From Priapulus caudatus (lineage: Eukaryota; Priapulida; Priapulimorpha; Priapulimorphida; Priapulidae): DNA of 64,000 bases. Numbering within the stretch: the first letter of the stretch is position 1; each line of letters starts with the position of its first letter. The position numbers and the translations under genes are program-made. The DNA lies in NCBI RefSeq assembly GCF_000485595.1, contig NW_014577550.1, positions 163,795-227,794 on the forward strand. The letters run 5' to 3'. Under the pieces are notes generated by a model. It saw nothing but the letters and a program-made list of their open reading frames with translations, was not told the DNA's origin and did no database searches. Below, in pieces: positions 1-11,345 of this stretch.

Positions 1-276
1 AATTTTGGGGTGCCGATCAAATGACCCCACTGACCACCCCCACCAGCGGCTGCCTGCCAGACTTACATTTCCTTACATGGGTATGTACACGAATCATTGC
101 TATATATGCATGAAAATTGGTTTCCTTTCCAGCTAATCTAGCTCAATTTTGGGGTGCCTTTCAAATGACCCCACTGACCACACCCACCAGCGGCTGCCTG
201 CCAGACTTACATTTCCTTACATGGGTATGTACACGAATCATTGCTATATGCATGAAAATTGGTTTCCTTTCCAGCT
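1..276. repeat. 144-bp tandem repeat, about 1.9 copies
   Basis: The block beginning at base 1 repeats from base 145 with only a few changes, including the shared string AATTTTGGGGTGCC and the phrase GAATCATTGCTATAT. It lies in what should be an intron of the LIM-protein gene, whose first visible exon starts near 402. No coding content is seen. The array may continue left of the window. Confidence 0.85.
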
Positions 277-401
277 AGGCTGACCCCCCTGGGCTCCCGG
301 TCTATTAGTGACCCACGTTCAAACTAGATGAGCGAAACGATAGATATTACTATAAGGAACATGCTAATTATAAGCTATCGCATGGCAGAGAACTGCAGCA
401 G

Positions 402-1565
402 AGGACTTGATGCGAACCACACGGAACATGCGGATAACGTCTACTGTAGGAACTGCTACGGAAAACTGTTCGGTCCGAAGGGCATCGGGTTCGGCATGGG
501 AGCGGGCGCGCTATCCATGGACACCGGCGATGCGTACAAACATGGCGTCACCAGAGAGTGAGTACGGTCGCGGCATGGCGCTCACGAACGCTGCATCGCT
601 AGAGAAACTGCCTACCTACTATACACCCTTGAAATGTTCAGCCGACCTACTAAAAGTGGGGATCAAAAATTTAATAAATGAAATCACTTTAACTCGATTT
701 AACAACAGCCCGAGGCATCACTCTGTGCAATTGCCGCGATGCTAACGTGATTAGGCAGCAGCTGCATGGTATGAACGCATCTCTAATCGCTCACGTCTCT
801 CTCCCGACCCTCGCAGGAACGTTCCGGGGACGGCGCAGGCGCACGTGGCCGGGAAGTCGACCGAGAGCACGGTGAAGCCGCGGTGGGGCGTGACGGAGCA
901 CTGTCCACGATGCAGCGGCAGCGTCTACATGGCAGAGAAAGTGATGGCCGCCGGTCAGGTGATGGATTAACCGCTCCCGCTCATGGCGAGCGAAGTTATC
1001 GAGTTTCGTGCCATTCGTATCGCTTCGTAAAATCACGCGGTTTTGCGCGGCGGTTGTGTGAATTTCCTAGCCACTCTATGCCTCCAGAATGAAAATATAC
1101 CCTCTGTTTGCTTCTTGCTGCTCAAGCGTATCCTCTATTTACCGTTCTTGTCGCTCCTAGAGCTTGTGCAGACTTCGTAAAAATGCCACCAGGATGTGTG
1201 TATGGAGTTAAGCTATGATTGTTAAAATGGCTAGCGCTGCCACCATGTGTGAAACGCGGTAGTGCTTTTATAAAGCTTTGCAACTAACCCGTGACCTAGT
1301 AACCGCATGTATTAGTAACTGTCATCTTCAATTGTTGAATAATATGAACTTGCCCCTCGCTTCAACATATATCTGTGTAGAAATCTAATGTGTATCGCTC
1401 GTAACAGACAGATGATGAGTAATGGCTGTTGGCTCTTGCAGTCGTGGCATAGAGGTTGCTTCACCTGCACCACCTGTAAAAAGAAGCTGGATTCGACGTC
1501 ACTCACAGAGCGAGACTCTGACATCTACTGCACAAGTAAGCACCTGCTCTGATCACTCTCTCGTG

Positions 1566-1596
<31 letters not shown>

Positions 1597-1780
1597 GCAC
1601 GCACACGCACACGCACACGCACACGCACACGCACACGCACACGCACACGCACACGCACACGCACACGCACACGCACACACACAACACGCACGCACACGCA
1701 CACGCACACGCACACGCACACGCACACGCACACGCACACGCACACGCACACGCACACGCACACGCACACACACACACATG

Positions 1781-1822
<42 letters not shown>

Positions 1823-2206
1823 CTCTCTCTCATGCTTGTCAAGGCACATTTTATATGCCATTTGCATTATCTTTTGTTTTTTTCGTTTAGGCAATGGGAT
1901 ATAATTAAGTTTCTTACCAGCATCATTATTAACTGTTACCATAATTTTTTTATTTGGAAATATTTAAAGTTTACCGTATTTGTACTGTTGCATTTTTTTA
2001 CTGTTATTAACTGTCCAGTTGTTGTATTTGTGAGTCTACCATATTTTTACTATTACCATGTTTTTACTGCTACCATATTTTCACAGTTATTGTATTTTTT
2101 ACTGTAACCGTATTCTTGATGTGTTGCAGCCTGCTATGGGAGACAGTTTGGACCGAGGGGAGTAGGCTACGGAATGGGAGCAGGCGTACTAAACACAGGC
2201 CAGTAA
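402..2206 (+). CDS. Muscle LIM / cysteine-rich protein (CSRP/Mlp84B type), 3' part
   Basis: LIM-domain adaptor of the CRP/MLP family, known for binding alpha-actinin and other Z-disc or actin-cytoskeleton partners. Four exons are readable: about 402-557, 817-958, 1442-1535 and 2130-2206, with GT-AG borders and matching phases (2, 0, 1). Exon one carries the second half of a LIM finger (YCRNC) followed by the glycine-rich tail GPKGIGFGMGAGALSMDTG that is typical of CRP proteins. Exons two to four encode one whole LIM domain: CPRC, 17 residues, HRGC, then FTCTTC, 17 residues, CTTC. This is followed by a second glycine-rich tail (GPRGVGYGMGAG) and a stop at 2204. Two units in tandem suggest a multi-LIM Mlp84B-like protein rather than a single-LIM one. 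Upstream exons lie outside the window. The left border of exon one (402) is an estimate because the acceptor has a poor pyrimidine tract. Confidence 0.9.
1563..1835. repeat. Compound microsatellite (TC)n-(CACACG)n-(TC)n
   Basis: About 270 bp of dinucleotide CT/CA and hexanucleotide CACACG repeats, starting 27 bases after the 5' splice site of the last LIM-gene intron. Open frames through it encode only His/Thr/Ala or Val/Arg/Cys repeats and are not genes. Confidence 0.95.
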
Positions 2207-3826
2207 GATTCTTCCAGCTTAGCGATGCAAATGAATTTTAAGAAACAAGGCAAGAACTGCTAAATTGTGAATAATAATAATAATAAAAATAATAAGATGG
2301 CTATAAAAAAGTGCCAATAAGTCACTGAGGCTGTGAAGGGCCATGCAGTCGCATAAAACTACAAGCGCATTTGATTTTATTTGGCATTTGCAAGCTCATA
2401 TACTCAAATGTGTACCCACATTCCATAGTTAGTCGATTCCCTTGTAATGGAGGATTTTATCTACATCATTAGTGAGTTTATTCTTCCACAATCGTTGCCA
2501 TAACGTCAACTTGTAATGGGGATTTATTTGTAGTTGTGAGGTGTTTGATACATTGAATTTTATGTTACTCTTTTTACACTCCTATTGTATTTGAGAGGGA
2601 GAAAACGAAACTAGTTTCTGTAAGATGTTTTATGCTGCTTATAATGTGGGAAGCATTTATTCATAATTATTGTGATGTATTGTGTGTCATACCTATATAT
2701 ATGCAATGGAAAGGGGGAAAGTCAGATGGTCAAATATTAATTTACGAAATGCAGAAAAGGTTGGCAATTCGTGTTGGCATATTATTACCATGGCCTTTAG
2801 CTACTGCTACTAACTAGGGTCTGTTGTCTTACACTGAGTAACACTTCTTGTAAACGTATAGTTTGCTTTGGAGAATTTTGTATGTCCCTAACTGCTACAA
2901 ATTTATTTCTGAGGTCATATTATCATCTATATTGGCTCTCAACTAGGGTGTGTTGCAAATAACCCCAATATTATTTATTTACATTAACTACTATTGTTAT
3001 TATTACTGGTACAGGGTCTTCTTTGATATTGAACTGATAGTATTTTAATGCTATCACATATATAAAAATGTAATACTCATAATTATTTTAGAATCTATAG
3101 TTGGTGTGTGTCTGAATCTGTAATCCAAGTGTGCTTACCAAATACTGAATCCATTCGCTACTTGGATTTGCAGGCAGCCACATTTATAAATCAAATAATA
3201 GATAAAATGCCAAGCTAGAAACATTTATTCGAGATGAATGTCAGTCTAAACTATGGCATCTTTTCATGAACTCCTCGCAAACACGTAGTTTTTAGTTGAG
3301 GTGCGTCACCTAGTGACCACTAACAGTGAATGAAATGCAACAATGTATTTCCCTCTGTATTGTTGAATTACACATTTCAAACTGTCAGTATTATGTAGAC
3401 TTGGGCTCATTGCCAGAGACATGTCTCAAACGCTGTAACGTGTGAGTAAACTGTCATTCACATCTTATAGCATTTTATACTCCTGATAATCAACTATTTA
3501 TGTTTCGGACATGGTCCTTTATGTAATTTGAGACGCCTGTCACGTGGTGATTAATCAGTCTGGTGGTGATCAAAACACGAGCGTTGTGTGATATAATGCA
3601 CAAAAATCATATACAGCAAAATAGTTTTTATGTTTACGGGTTTTACTAGAAGATCAATTAAAATAACAGTTGCAGGGTAGCTAGGAAGTTTGATGTTGTG
3701 ATACGTATACAGCAGCTTTGAAGTTTCGTAATTTATGTTTCTCGTCAAATACGTGATAGATTATTGTTCTCACAGTTTTTTTTACTCAAAATATTTTTAG
3801 ATAGTATAGTTGTATAACTTAATAAA
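2207..3826 (+). other. 3' UTR of the LIM gene with polyadenylation signal
   Basis: AT-rich sequence after the LIM stop codon with no long open frame. The first good AATAAA in plus orientation is at 3821-3826, so the 3' UTR would be about 1.6 kb. The UTR extent is inferred from that signal alone. The next 450 bases, to 4272, hold nothing recognisable. Confidence 0.55.
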
Positions 3827-4280
3827 CATGTTCCTGAAATTACTTGTGTACGTGATTGGTTTATTCATCTCATCTTCGCTGTCAAATACACTCTGCCCAT
3901 ATCATAGTTGATCTCCTTAAACATGCAGTTGCCTCATAACTTCATAAAGATTACTGCTCAAAGTTCAAGGGATTACGAAACAAGGAGAAAGTCAATGTTG
4001 ATCGAATTGATAGATCAACAATGTAATCGACGTTGCAATAGAAAACAATTTTTTCTAAAGACGTAGTGTTGATATATAAACATAAACCATGTATAGCATA
4101 TATTTGTCTACATACCATCACAAGTGAATGAAAACGAACATTCCTGACATCATACTGTATGGTATGAACTCAACTGGTTACGATGATATGTCCACCTACC
4201 CAACCATCACCTGTTACTTGGCCATAAGCCGTCCCTGTGTGATATGTAGATATATGTACTATGTATACTTGTATATAGAT

Positions 4281-5013
4281 CAGGAGTAGATAATAGGGAA
4301 GAAGTGTGACATCAATAAACAAGGGAAATTCGTCATTTGCTAGCCTTAAAATACCTACGATTTACTACGCGTAACGCAACCAACTTGAGCTCAAATCGTA
4401 CACAGTACATTCGCCTAGCATCGTGCGAAATCGTTTCCTCGTATACACCCGCAATCCGGAGATATAGACTAAAACGTACGACACGATTTTCCATTCTTTA
4501 GCCAGCAAAATCGATGCGTTCAGAGACGAATTTGAAACAAAAGGCAGCTACTAACGCGCTATTGCTAACTCGGCGGGCAATGTGGCTCGCTGGGAGATTA
4601 GGCATCAACGCAACACTCGGCGAGATAACCTTTGACCCGGTACACAGCTACATACCGGCATGCCCCCATACCACACACGAATGCCAACCGCAAAAATCTC
4701 CCAGCGAGCCACATTGCCCGCCGAGTTAGCAATAGCGCAATAGTAGCTGCCTTTTGTTTCAAATTCGTCTCTGAACGCATCAATTTTGCTAGCTAGAGAA
4801 TGGAAAATCGTGTTGTACATTTTAGTCTATATCTCCGGATTGCGGGTGTATATGAGGAAACGATTTCGCACGATGCTAGGCGAATGTACTGTGTACGATT
4901 TGAGCTCAAGTTGGTTGCGTTACGCGTAGTAAATCGTAGGTATTTTAAGGCTAGTAAATGACGAATTTCCCTTGTTTATTGATGTCACACTCCTTCCCTA
5001 TTATCTACTCCTG
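4281..5013. mobile_element. hAT-like fold-back MITE, copy 1
   Basis: A 733-bp element made almost entirely of two inverted arms of roughly 330 bp. It starts CAGGAGTAGATAATAG and ends with the reverse complement CTATTATCTACTCCTG. It is flanked by a perfect 8-bp direct repeat, ATATAGAT, at 4273-4280 and 5014-5021. An 8-bp target duplication and CAG...CTG ends fit the hAT superfamily. No transposase is encoded; the short open frames inside mirror each other across the palindrome. A close relative lies at 12157-12900. Confidence 0.9.
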
Positions 5014-5188
5014 ATATAGATGCTACTTAAGGTTGACCGGTGGCAGCGATGAGCTTCATGACACCATGCAGGCAATTATGGTATCTAATACCGGCAAGCA
5101 GTTTTCAGTGTTTAGCACATAGAAATAATATACTAGTTAGATTTTTATGATAAATAACTTTTTATTTTTTAATATTTTCTTCAGATCC

Positions 5189-5892
5189 TCAGAGTATATT
5201 TGGGCTTTTTAGGCTTGTGAGCAGTTCTTTGCCTGTATCGATCTGAGATTGCTTACGTTGTACCTTGCGGTATTGCAGCTTCAACTTCTTCTGTAATGAA
5301 CTGATCTTTGTGTTTGCGAAATCAAGCTTGCATTTCAACATTTGTGGACTTTGTGTGGTATCAAAGGCATAGGGATGGTCTAGTTTCACACTGAGTGATG
5401 GCATAGCAGCTTCTGGTTCAAGTAGACCCTGTCATACAAAACGTAGAAGAACTATAACAACTAAGTTTTTTCACTGCTAGCATGAGACTATAAGCATGCA
5501 AATGTGAACGAAATATATAAAATTCTTAGATAACTTACATTATCACAGTCAATTTTCTCAGTCTCAAGGATAGCTTCTTCATGTCGTCTCTTTATAACAT
5601 GCCTATGGTTTTTATCCTGTATCAGAATAAAAGTTAAGACAATGAACAATTACACTAACCTATTCCATTTTTAAATATGCAACATACTTAAAGTAGACCC
5701 CCTCATACAAAACGAAGAATAAGTATAACAACTAAGTTTTGTTCACTGCTAACGTGAGACTATAAGCATGTAATTGTGAACGAAATATATCAAATTCTTA
5801 GATAAACTTACATTATCACGGTCACCTTTCTCACTCCTCTCAATGATAGCTACTTTATGTCGTCTCTTTATTACACGTCTATGGTTTTTATC
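5189..5892 (-). CDS. THAP-domain-like protein, C-terminal exons with a tandem exon duplication
   Basis: Three exons on the minus strand join in frame with phase-0 borders: 5892-5812 (27 codons), 5616-5539 (26 codons) and 5428-5189 (79 codons plus stop). The last exon reads HPYAF followed by SPQMLKCKLD and a basic coiled-coil stretch (ISSLQKKLKLQYRKVQRKQ). This resembles the HSY box, SPxxLKRKLD motif and coiled coil found after the zinc finger in THAP proteins and P-element-like transposases. The first two exons are duplicates of each other: both start DKNHR, share VIKRRH and end with a DN pair at an intact GTAAGT donor. The THAP zinc finger itself is not seen, and upstream exons were not found. 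It could be a host gene or a domesticated or decayed transposase. The family call is tentative; the exon structure is clear. Confidence 0.5.
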
Positions 5893-5968
5893 CTATATCA
5901 GAATAAAAATTAAAATAATGAACAATCACACTAACCTATCCTATTTTTAAATATGCAACATACTAACT
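5420..5968. repeat. About 275-bp tandem duplication covering one exon of the THAP-like gene
   Basis: The segment from about 5420 recurs from about 5694: GTAGACCC, then TCATACAAAACG, then the intron, then the exon with its splice sites. Exon starts are 276 bases apart and donors 273 bases apart. Both copies keep donor, acceptor and reading frame. Confidence 0.85.
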
Positions 5969-6753
5969 ACAGTGTTTCCCCTGCATTGACACTCAGCCGC
6001 CACAGAGAAATTTGTCCAAAACACCGCCTCGCTGACAAAACTTGACACCTTGAAAAAGAGATTCAAGAGTCTCATACAATGTGTTCAGAATAGCTTAGAA
6101 TGCACAAAATTGCACCATTTTTTCAAAAATTTCCCGGGGCAGCATGCCCCCGGAACTCCCTATCTTGGCCAGCACCTGCGCTGCTCACTTTGCTAGGATC
6201 TCGAAATGCGCAAACACATCACAAAAAACATTTACCACCTCACAGACCTTTTTGGCCAGGGGAAACACTGAACTATATTATAACTAAGATTGAACTCTTT
6301 CAGCTAATGACACAGATTATGGACAGACCTTCTGTAGAGGTTTGGGGAAGTCAAAAATGGTTGGATAGGCTTCTTCTATTAGCCGTCTTCTGCTACCAGC
6401 TGCCAGGCATGGAATATAACACCAGGACTCAAAGTGGTTGGAGCAGAGTGTGTGAGAGGAGCTGGGCTTGAAAGATCCTCGGCGAAGTTCTTGCAACCAA
6501 ATAGCAAGTTTCTTGGGATCACGTAGTGGAAACCTGCATTTATAGATACATCATACAGCACTGGAAAATATACACGTTGGCAACGTTTGGCACGTTGGCA
6601 CGTTTGGCACGTTGGCACGTTGAACAAATGGCAAAAAACTGCCAATTGGTTTGTTGCTATAATAGCTATATAATTTTTTCGATTTGAATTTATATACGTG
6701 CTATTAGGAGTGAATACAAACAATTTTGTTTTTCTTTTTTTCTTTATGCTATA

Positions 6754-6818
<65 letters not shown>

Positions 6819-7080
6819 TGACATGCAATACTTACTTGTGAAAGGATAGTGTACTACCTTGCTGGACACTGTTTCGGCAGCCGGAAGCAGCACAACTAGT
6901 AGGCATAGTTCAATCTGTAACGGTTGCCAAACAAATTTAGTGTTGCCTACGTAAATTAATGTTTACATATATATTGCATGTATTTTTAAGAAATTGTATG
7001 TACAATGTATTTTAATTTCACCAGCTCAGCAAGTACTATTAGCAAGACATTTATAGAGAAAGAATTGCTCTCATCGAATT
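5969..7080. other. No gene recognised; short repeats only
   Basis: No exon with convincing splice context was found. A 17-bp unit built on GGCACGTT repeats about three times at 6570-6625, and an (AT)n tract lies at 6758-6816. The minus-strand open frame across this stretch is largely the translated AT repeat. Confidence 0.6.
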
Positions 7081-7119
7081 AGGGTGTAAAACAACTATTT
7101 TTTACCTCCACCCACGGAG

Positions 7120-7410
7120 TTAACGGAGTAACGGAGTGGAGGGGAGGTAATGTAATCGGTCTTCTGTGTGTGTGTGTGTGTGTGTGTGTCCAGTCCGCGC
7201 GGCGCGATCGATAGCGCGTCGAGTCAGCGAGCGGCGAGTCAGCAGCAGGCGAGTGAGTCAGCAGCAACCACCAGCGAGCGGCGAGTCAGCAGCCGCCACC
7301 AGCGAGCGGCGATTCAGCAGCAGCCAACAGTGAGCGGCGAGCCAGCTCGTAACACATACATGTTACATTCTGGCGGAGGTATGCACTCTACGTGAGTACC
7401 CTCTGTCTAG
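7120..7410 (-). repeat. Dispersed repeat R1 with GAGCGGCGAGTCAGCAGC minisatellite core
   Basis: The reverse complement of this block matches 23864-24160: the shared stretch runs from CTAGACAGAGGG through ACTCACG, AGAGTGCATACCTCCGC and TGTAACATGTATGTG, then an AGC/GAC-rich core, a CA microsatellite and GGTAATG. A third, partial copy is at 36188-36302. The core is a degenerate short tandem repeat. The class is unknown and no protein is encoded. Confidence 0.8.
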
Positions 7411-8711
7411 TTCCTAAGGTATATATGATGACTCTAAAATGCTAAAACTACTTGTCACAGATTGTCCTTGAAAAAACACATGCCCTTGAAATGTCCTTGA
7501 AGTCTTTGAAAAAATAATTCACACTTTTGTGGGAGCCATGTACTGAGTACCTAACAGTAATAATACTACAATATAGAATCAACCATCACGAAAAACCAAG
7601 AAAAACTTTTTAATTCAATATCTGGTATTCTATCTATTTCTATCTATCTATATCTGATATGTCTATCTATTTATATGGTACTTAATTTAATATATATCCT
7701 ATCATGTTATATTCTCTCGGGAATAAGTGATCCCCCTCTCCCAAATGGTATCGCCTATGACCTCGTTAGCACGGTGAATTTTATTCAGGCATGCAAATGG
7801 CTGGTTTTCAGCCTAAACTTTTTCCCCCCCCCCCCCCCAAAGTACAAAATATGATTTTTTGGCTATAATACGCATTTTTACAGTCACACAAACACAGATA
7901 CACACACATTAACAGATGCGCACATGCGGGCATGGTTGCACGCACGCGTGCGCGTGTATTATAGGTGTGTGCTGAAATTATATGGTATATATAATTTGAA
8001 ATTATATTTGCTGGTGAAAGTTTTTCCATGCTTGACTTGTCGTGGGCGATACTATCCGCGCAAGGGGAGTAAGGAAGTGAGGGGGAGTAAGGAAGTGAGG
8101 AAGAGCAAGAAACGGAGAGAGACAAAGGAAATAGAGCGAGAGAGGGCAGACAGAGAGGAGAAGAGGGACGAGGGAGAAAGATAAATAAAGATATATATCT
8201 ACATCAAGATATATATATACATATACACACAATCTTTTCACCGTGCGACTGATGCCGTGGACGATACTATCCGCGAGAGGGGAGTAAGGAAGTGAGCAAG
8301 GGAAAGAAACGGAAAAAGGCGAGTATATATATATACGTGCAGGAGCGTGTAATGACAATAGAACAGCATGTCAGTGCACAGTACCTACAGTGTACAGTGA
8401 GTAGTGACACTGACACCCGGGCCCCCCACTCCGAGGTCGGAGGAACCGCATGCGCATTCCCAAAATCTCCGGTAAAGGGGTATTTTTCGCGCGACAAAGT
8501 CCGGCCCAAGAATTGTAAAAAAGGGGGTGTATTTGACTTTTCACCCGGAGATTTCGTTAAAAAGGGGGTGTTTTTCTTCTCTCTCTTTCATCTTGAATAT
8601 CATAGAAAACTTTATCAAATCCCGGAATCAAATTCCTGAAATTCCTGCTAGTTTTAAAAGCTCATTCAGGATTATTTCACTTTGAAAAGTAAAAATATTG
8701 CCCCCTAGTTC
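7411..8711. other. No gene; poly-C run and local duplications
   Basis: Contains a 15-base C run near 7825 and an imperfect duplication: CGATACTATCCGCG followed by GGGGAGTAAGGAAGTGAG at about 8046 and again at about 8263. Short AT and GA tracts follow. Nothing with splice sites or protein similarity was seen. Confidence 0.6.
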
Positions 8712-8719
8712 CCCTCTAT

Positions 8720-8903
8720 CACTGAACTCTACACTACGTAGTGTAGACTGGTACCCGGTCGACAGTTCCACACGCTACACTAACGTCACTACGTCAGTGC
8801 CTTAATTGCGTCAGTGTAGCGAAGGATCACTGCGAAAGATAAGTAGGTACCGGAGTGAAGGTGGCGAACGGGTACCAGTCTATACGTAGTGTAGAGTTCA
8901 GTG
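8720..8903. mobile_element. 184-bp fold-back element, probable hAT-like MITE
   Basis: Inverted ends CACTGAACTCTACACTACG and its complement enclose 184 bp. The flanks CCCTCTAT (8712-8719) and CCATCTAT (8904-8911) match at seven of eight positions, consistent with an aged 8-bp target duplication. Confidence 0.75.
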
Positions 8904-9235
8904 CCATCTATCGACTCGATAGTACAGACTTCTCGAAATCTGTGATAGAGATATTAGCAACAGAACGTGTACATGGGATACGGCATCTGCTCAGCAAGAT
9001 GGTGCTTGACAAGGGTAGTGTACGACGTCGTGGAACCTGCCAAAATTGTGAAAAAGGGAGTAGGGAGTACATTGAGCAGTGTTCCGGATTTAGGGGGTCT
9101 CCAAGGCAGGGAAAACCCGCAAAAAGCCCCCAAAAAGAGGGTTCAGAAATTTTGGCAGTCCTGAGATAGGGGGGTGCTTTCAAAGGGAGGGAACGAGCAT
9201 ATGCGTACCCTAAATAACACTGAGTGGGGGGGCGG

Positions 9236-9310
9236 GCACTGACAGGTTGATAATATAAGGAGTAGATAATACTAGAAGATCTTCTCCTCATATTATCAAC
9301 CTGTCAGTGC
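9236..9310. repeat. Near-perfect 75-bp hairpin
   Basis: The arm GCACTGACAGGTTGATAATA is followed after about 33 bases by its exact reverse complement; the stem is at least 21 bp. The loop contains AGGAGTAGATAATA, which matches the ends of the hAT-like MITE at 4281. No target duplication is seen. Confidence 0.8.
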
Positions 9311-9324
9311 CGCTGAGAGAGCCT

Positions 9325-10000
9325 TAGACCAATAAATTGTGCCCTAAAAAATTTTATATTCTGGTGTTATTTTAGGGCCCAATAGCCTTCCATAGACAAA
9401 ACCTGTGAATTCCGACATGCAAAATGCACGACAACCTTTTTACTATTTACGGCCGTGTTACATAAAAAATCAAAGAAATACCTAAAGCCGTCGCTTTATT
9501 AACATGTTACCTACATTACAAAACACTTGCCATGCAGTATTCTCCTCTTTAATCACGTTTAATTATTAAAACATCACGACATAAAAATCACGCAAACTTT
9601 ACTACACACAAAACTGCCAATCTTGTATTGAACCGCTCAACGACATTTCTCACCGGCCAATGAAATCATCGCTGTGACGTTTTCCGGTGCGGTTCAATGC
9701 AAGATTGGCAGTTTTGTGTGTAGTGAAGTTTGCGTGATTTTTATGTCGTGATGTTTTAATAATTAAACGTGATTAAAGAGGAGAATACTGCATGGCAAGT
9801 GTTTTGTAATGTAGGTAACATGTTAATAAAGCGACGGCTTTAGGTATTTCTTTGATTTTTTATGTAACACGGCCGTAAATAGTAAAAAGGTTGTCGTGCA
9901 TTTTGCATGTCGGAATTCACAGGTTTTGTCTATGGAAGCCTATTGGGCCCTAAAATAACACCAGAATATAAAAATTTTTAGGGCACAATTTATTGGTCTA
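9325..10000. mobile_element. Long-TIR MITE with 9-bp target duplication (Mutator-like)
   Basis: A 676-bp element with terminal inverted repeats of about 310 bp (TAGACCAATAAATTGTGCCC at one end and its complement at the other) around a short unique centre near 9640-9690. It is flanked by perfect 9-bp direct repeats AGAGAGCCT at 9316-9324 and 10001-10009. Long inverted repeats plus a 9-bp duplication are the signature of Mutator-like elements. The arms are almost identical, which suggests recent insertion. No transposase is present. Confidence 0.85.
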
Positions 10001-10019
10001 AGAGAGCCTATGTCCACCG

Positions 10020-10200
10020 CGGAACGTATACCCTGGTACTATCTAATACTAATATGCCGGACCGTACCTCGCCTACTTCACTAACGAGTCTAGGGAGTCG
10101 CCTACGCCTACTCCCTAAACCCCAACCCCAACCCTAACCCTAACCCATATCAAATACTGAAAGTGAAATAGTGACCAGGGTACTCTGTACTCACTGTACT
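10020..10200 (-). repeat. Dispersed repeat with telomere-like core
   Basis: Reverse complement of a sequence at about 28255-28410 and, more degraded, 38930-39090. Shared parts include CCTAGACTCGTTAGTG, GTAGGCGAGGTACGGTCC and a GGTTAGGG core. Here the core reads as CCCTAACCC units at about 10116-10147. Function unknown. Confidence 0.75.
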
Positions 10201-10912
10201 ATGTAGGTACTGTGCGCTGACATACTGTTCTATTGAGGTTGCGCTGACATACTAACTAGGTATCAACCATTTGATTGGTGGTTATTATTGACATTAGTCA
10301 TTACTTTTGATTGGTCACTAGGCCTACTAATTATTGAAAAGCTTATTTTTTAGTTTCAACACAAATTTTGCTCTAAGTTACCGATTTCAGTTACCCGCTT
10401 GCATAAAGGCTGCCGTCACGATCGGTCACCCGGTGCACTCCATTGCAAATATACATAACCGGGCGAAACTCGTGACGTGTTGTTATAACTCTCCATCGGT
10501 TTTACGCGAACGGACGCGGAAAAGTTTGTTATGATCTGTATGATAGGTGACTGGGCGAAAACAGCAGATTTACATCACGTCATAGCAGTTCATAGATTGG
10601 TTACTAGTCTCTTCGTCAATATAGAGTAAATAAAGTAAAGAGATAAGTACCCATCTATGGAAAAGGAGCAAATATGGCTGCCTCCATGGTCTCATGTTTT
10701 GGATTTATTATTTCTTCTTTTTTATTATCATAACCTCATTACGATTAGTACAAGGGACCTTAGAGTAGGATTATTAATAGTTACTAAGTTAGTTGATTTG
10801 AATAGAGAAAGATATTGATTATTCAGTCACGTGGTATAAAATGTATACATGTAATGTATGCGAATATTAATTCATTATGATGTAACATTGTTCTCAGCAA
10901 GGGACTTAGTTC

Positions 10913-11070
10913 GAGTTTCATCTGACCAATGCCCACACCGACGATTTTGGTAGATTTGCCATTTGGTGTGGGTTAGACACCAAATCCACCTAACTGGTAC
11001 CCACACCAAATCCACCAAAATCGTTGGTGTGGGCATTGCCATTGGCATTGCCATTGGTCAGAGGAAACTC
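10913..11070. repeat. Fold-back element rich in CCACACC and ATTGCC motifs
   Basis: GAGTTTCATCTGACCAATG on the left is mirrored by the complement of CATTGGTCAGAGGAAACTC on the right, with an inner inverted pair of CCACACC. It lies about 280 bases upstream of the RAD51D start codon. No target duplication is visible. The stretch 10201-10912 before it shows no recognisable gene. Confidence 0.7.
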
Positions 11071-11345
11071 AGACTACAACTACAAGGGACTATACTGGTC
11101 ACTGCCACTGGCACTGGCAGTGGCAGTTCCAACAAATCAGTAAAAATAAAAATAATGTATGATAAATCTTAATTATTGCACCACTAATAACTCTCCTATC
11201 TGCGGTAAACGACTCCCCACTGCAAAAGAAAAGCCTAACGTCGGCGCGAATGCTGCCTCTCTGCACTATATACAGTATACGCTGTGTACTCATCTGGGGG
11301 ATTATGTAATTATTACTATTGCTGTTATTAGGGCATTGAACCATT

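Noticed and set aside
1422-1942. Long His/Thr/Ala and Val/Arg/Cys frames on both strands
   Set aside because: Shadows of a compound CA/CACACG/CT microsatellite, apart from the real LIM exon at 1442-1535, which is in another frame.
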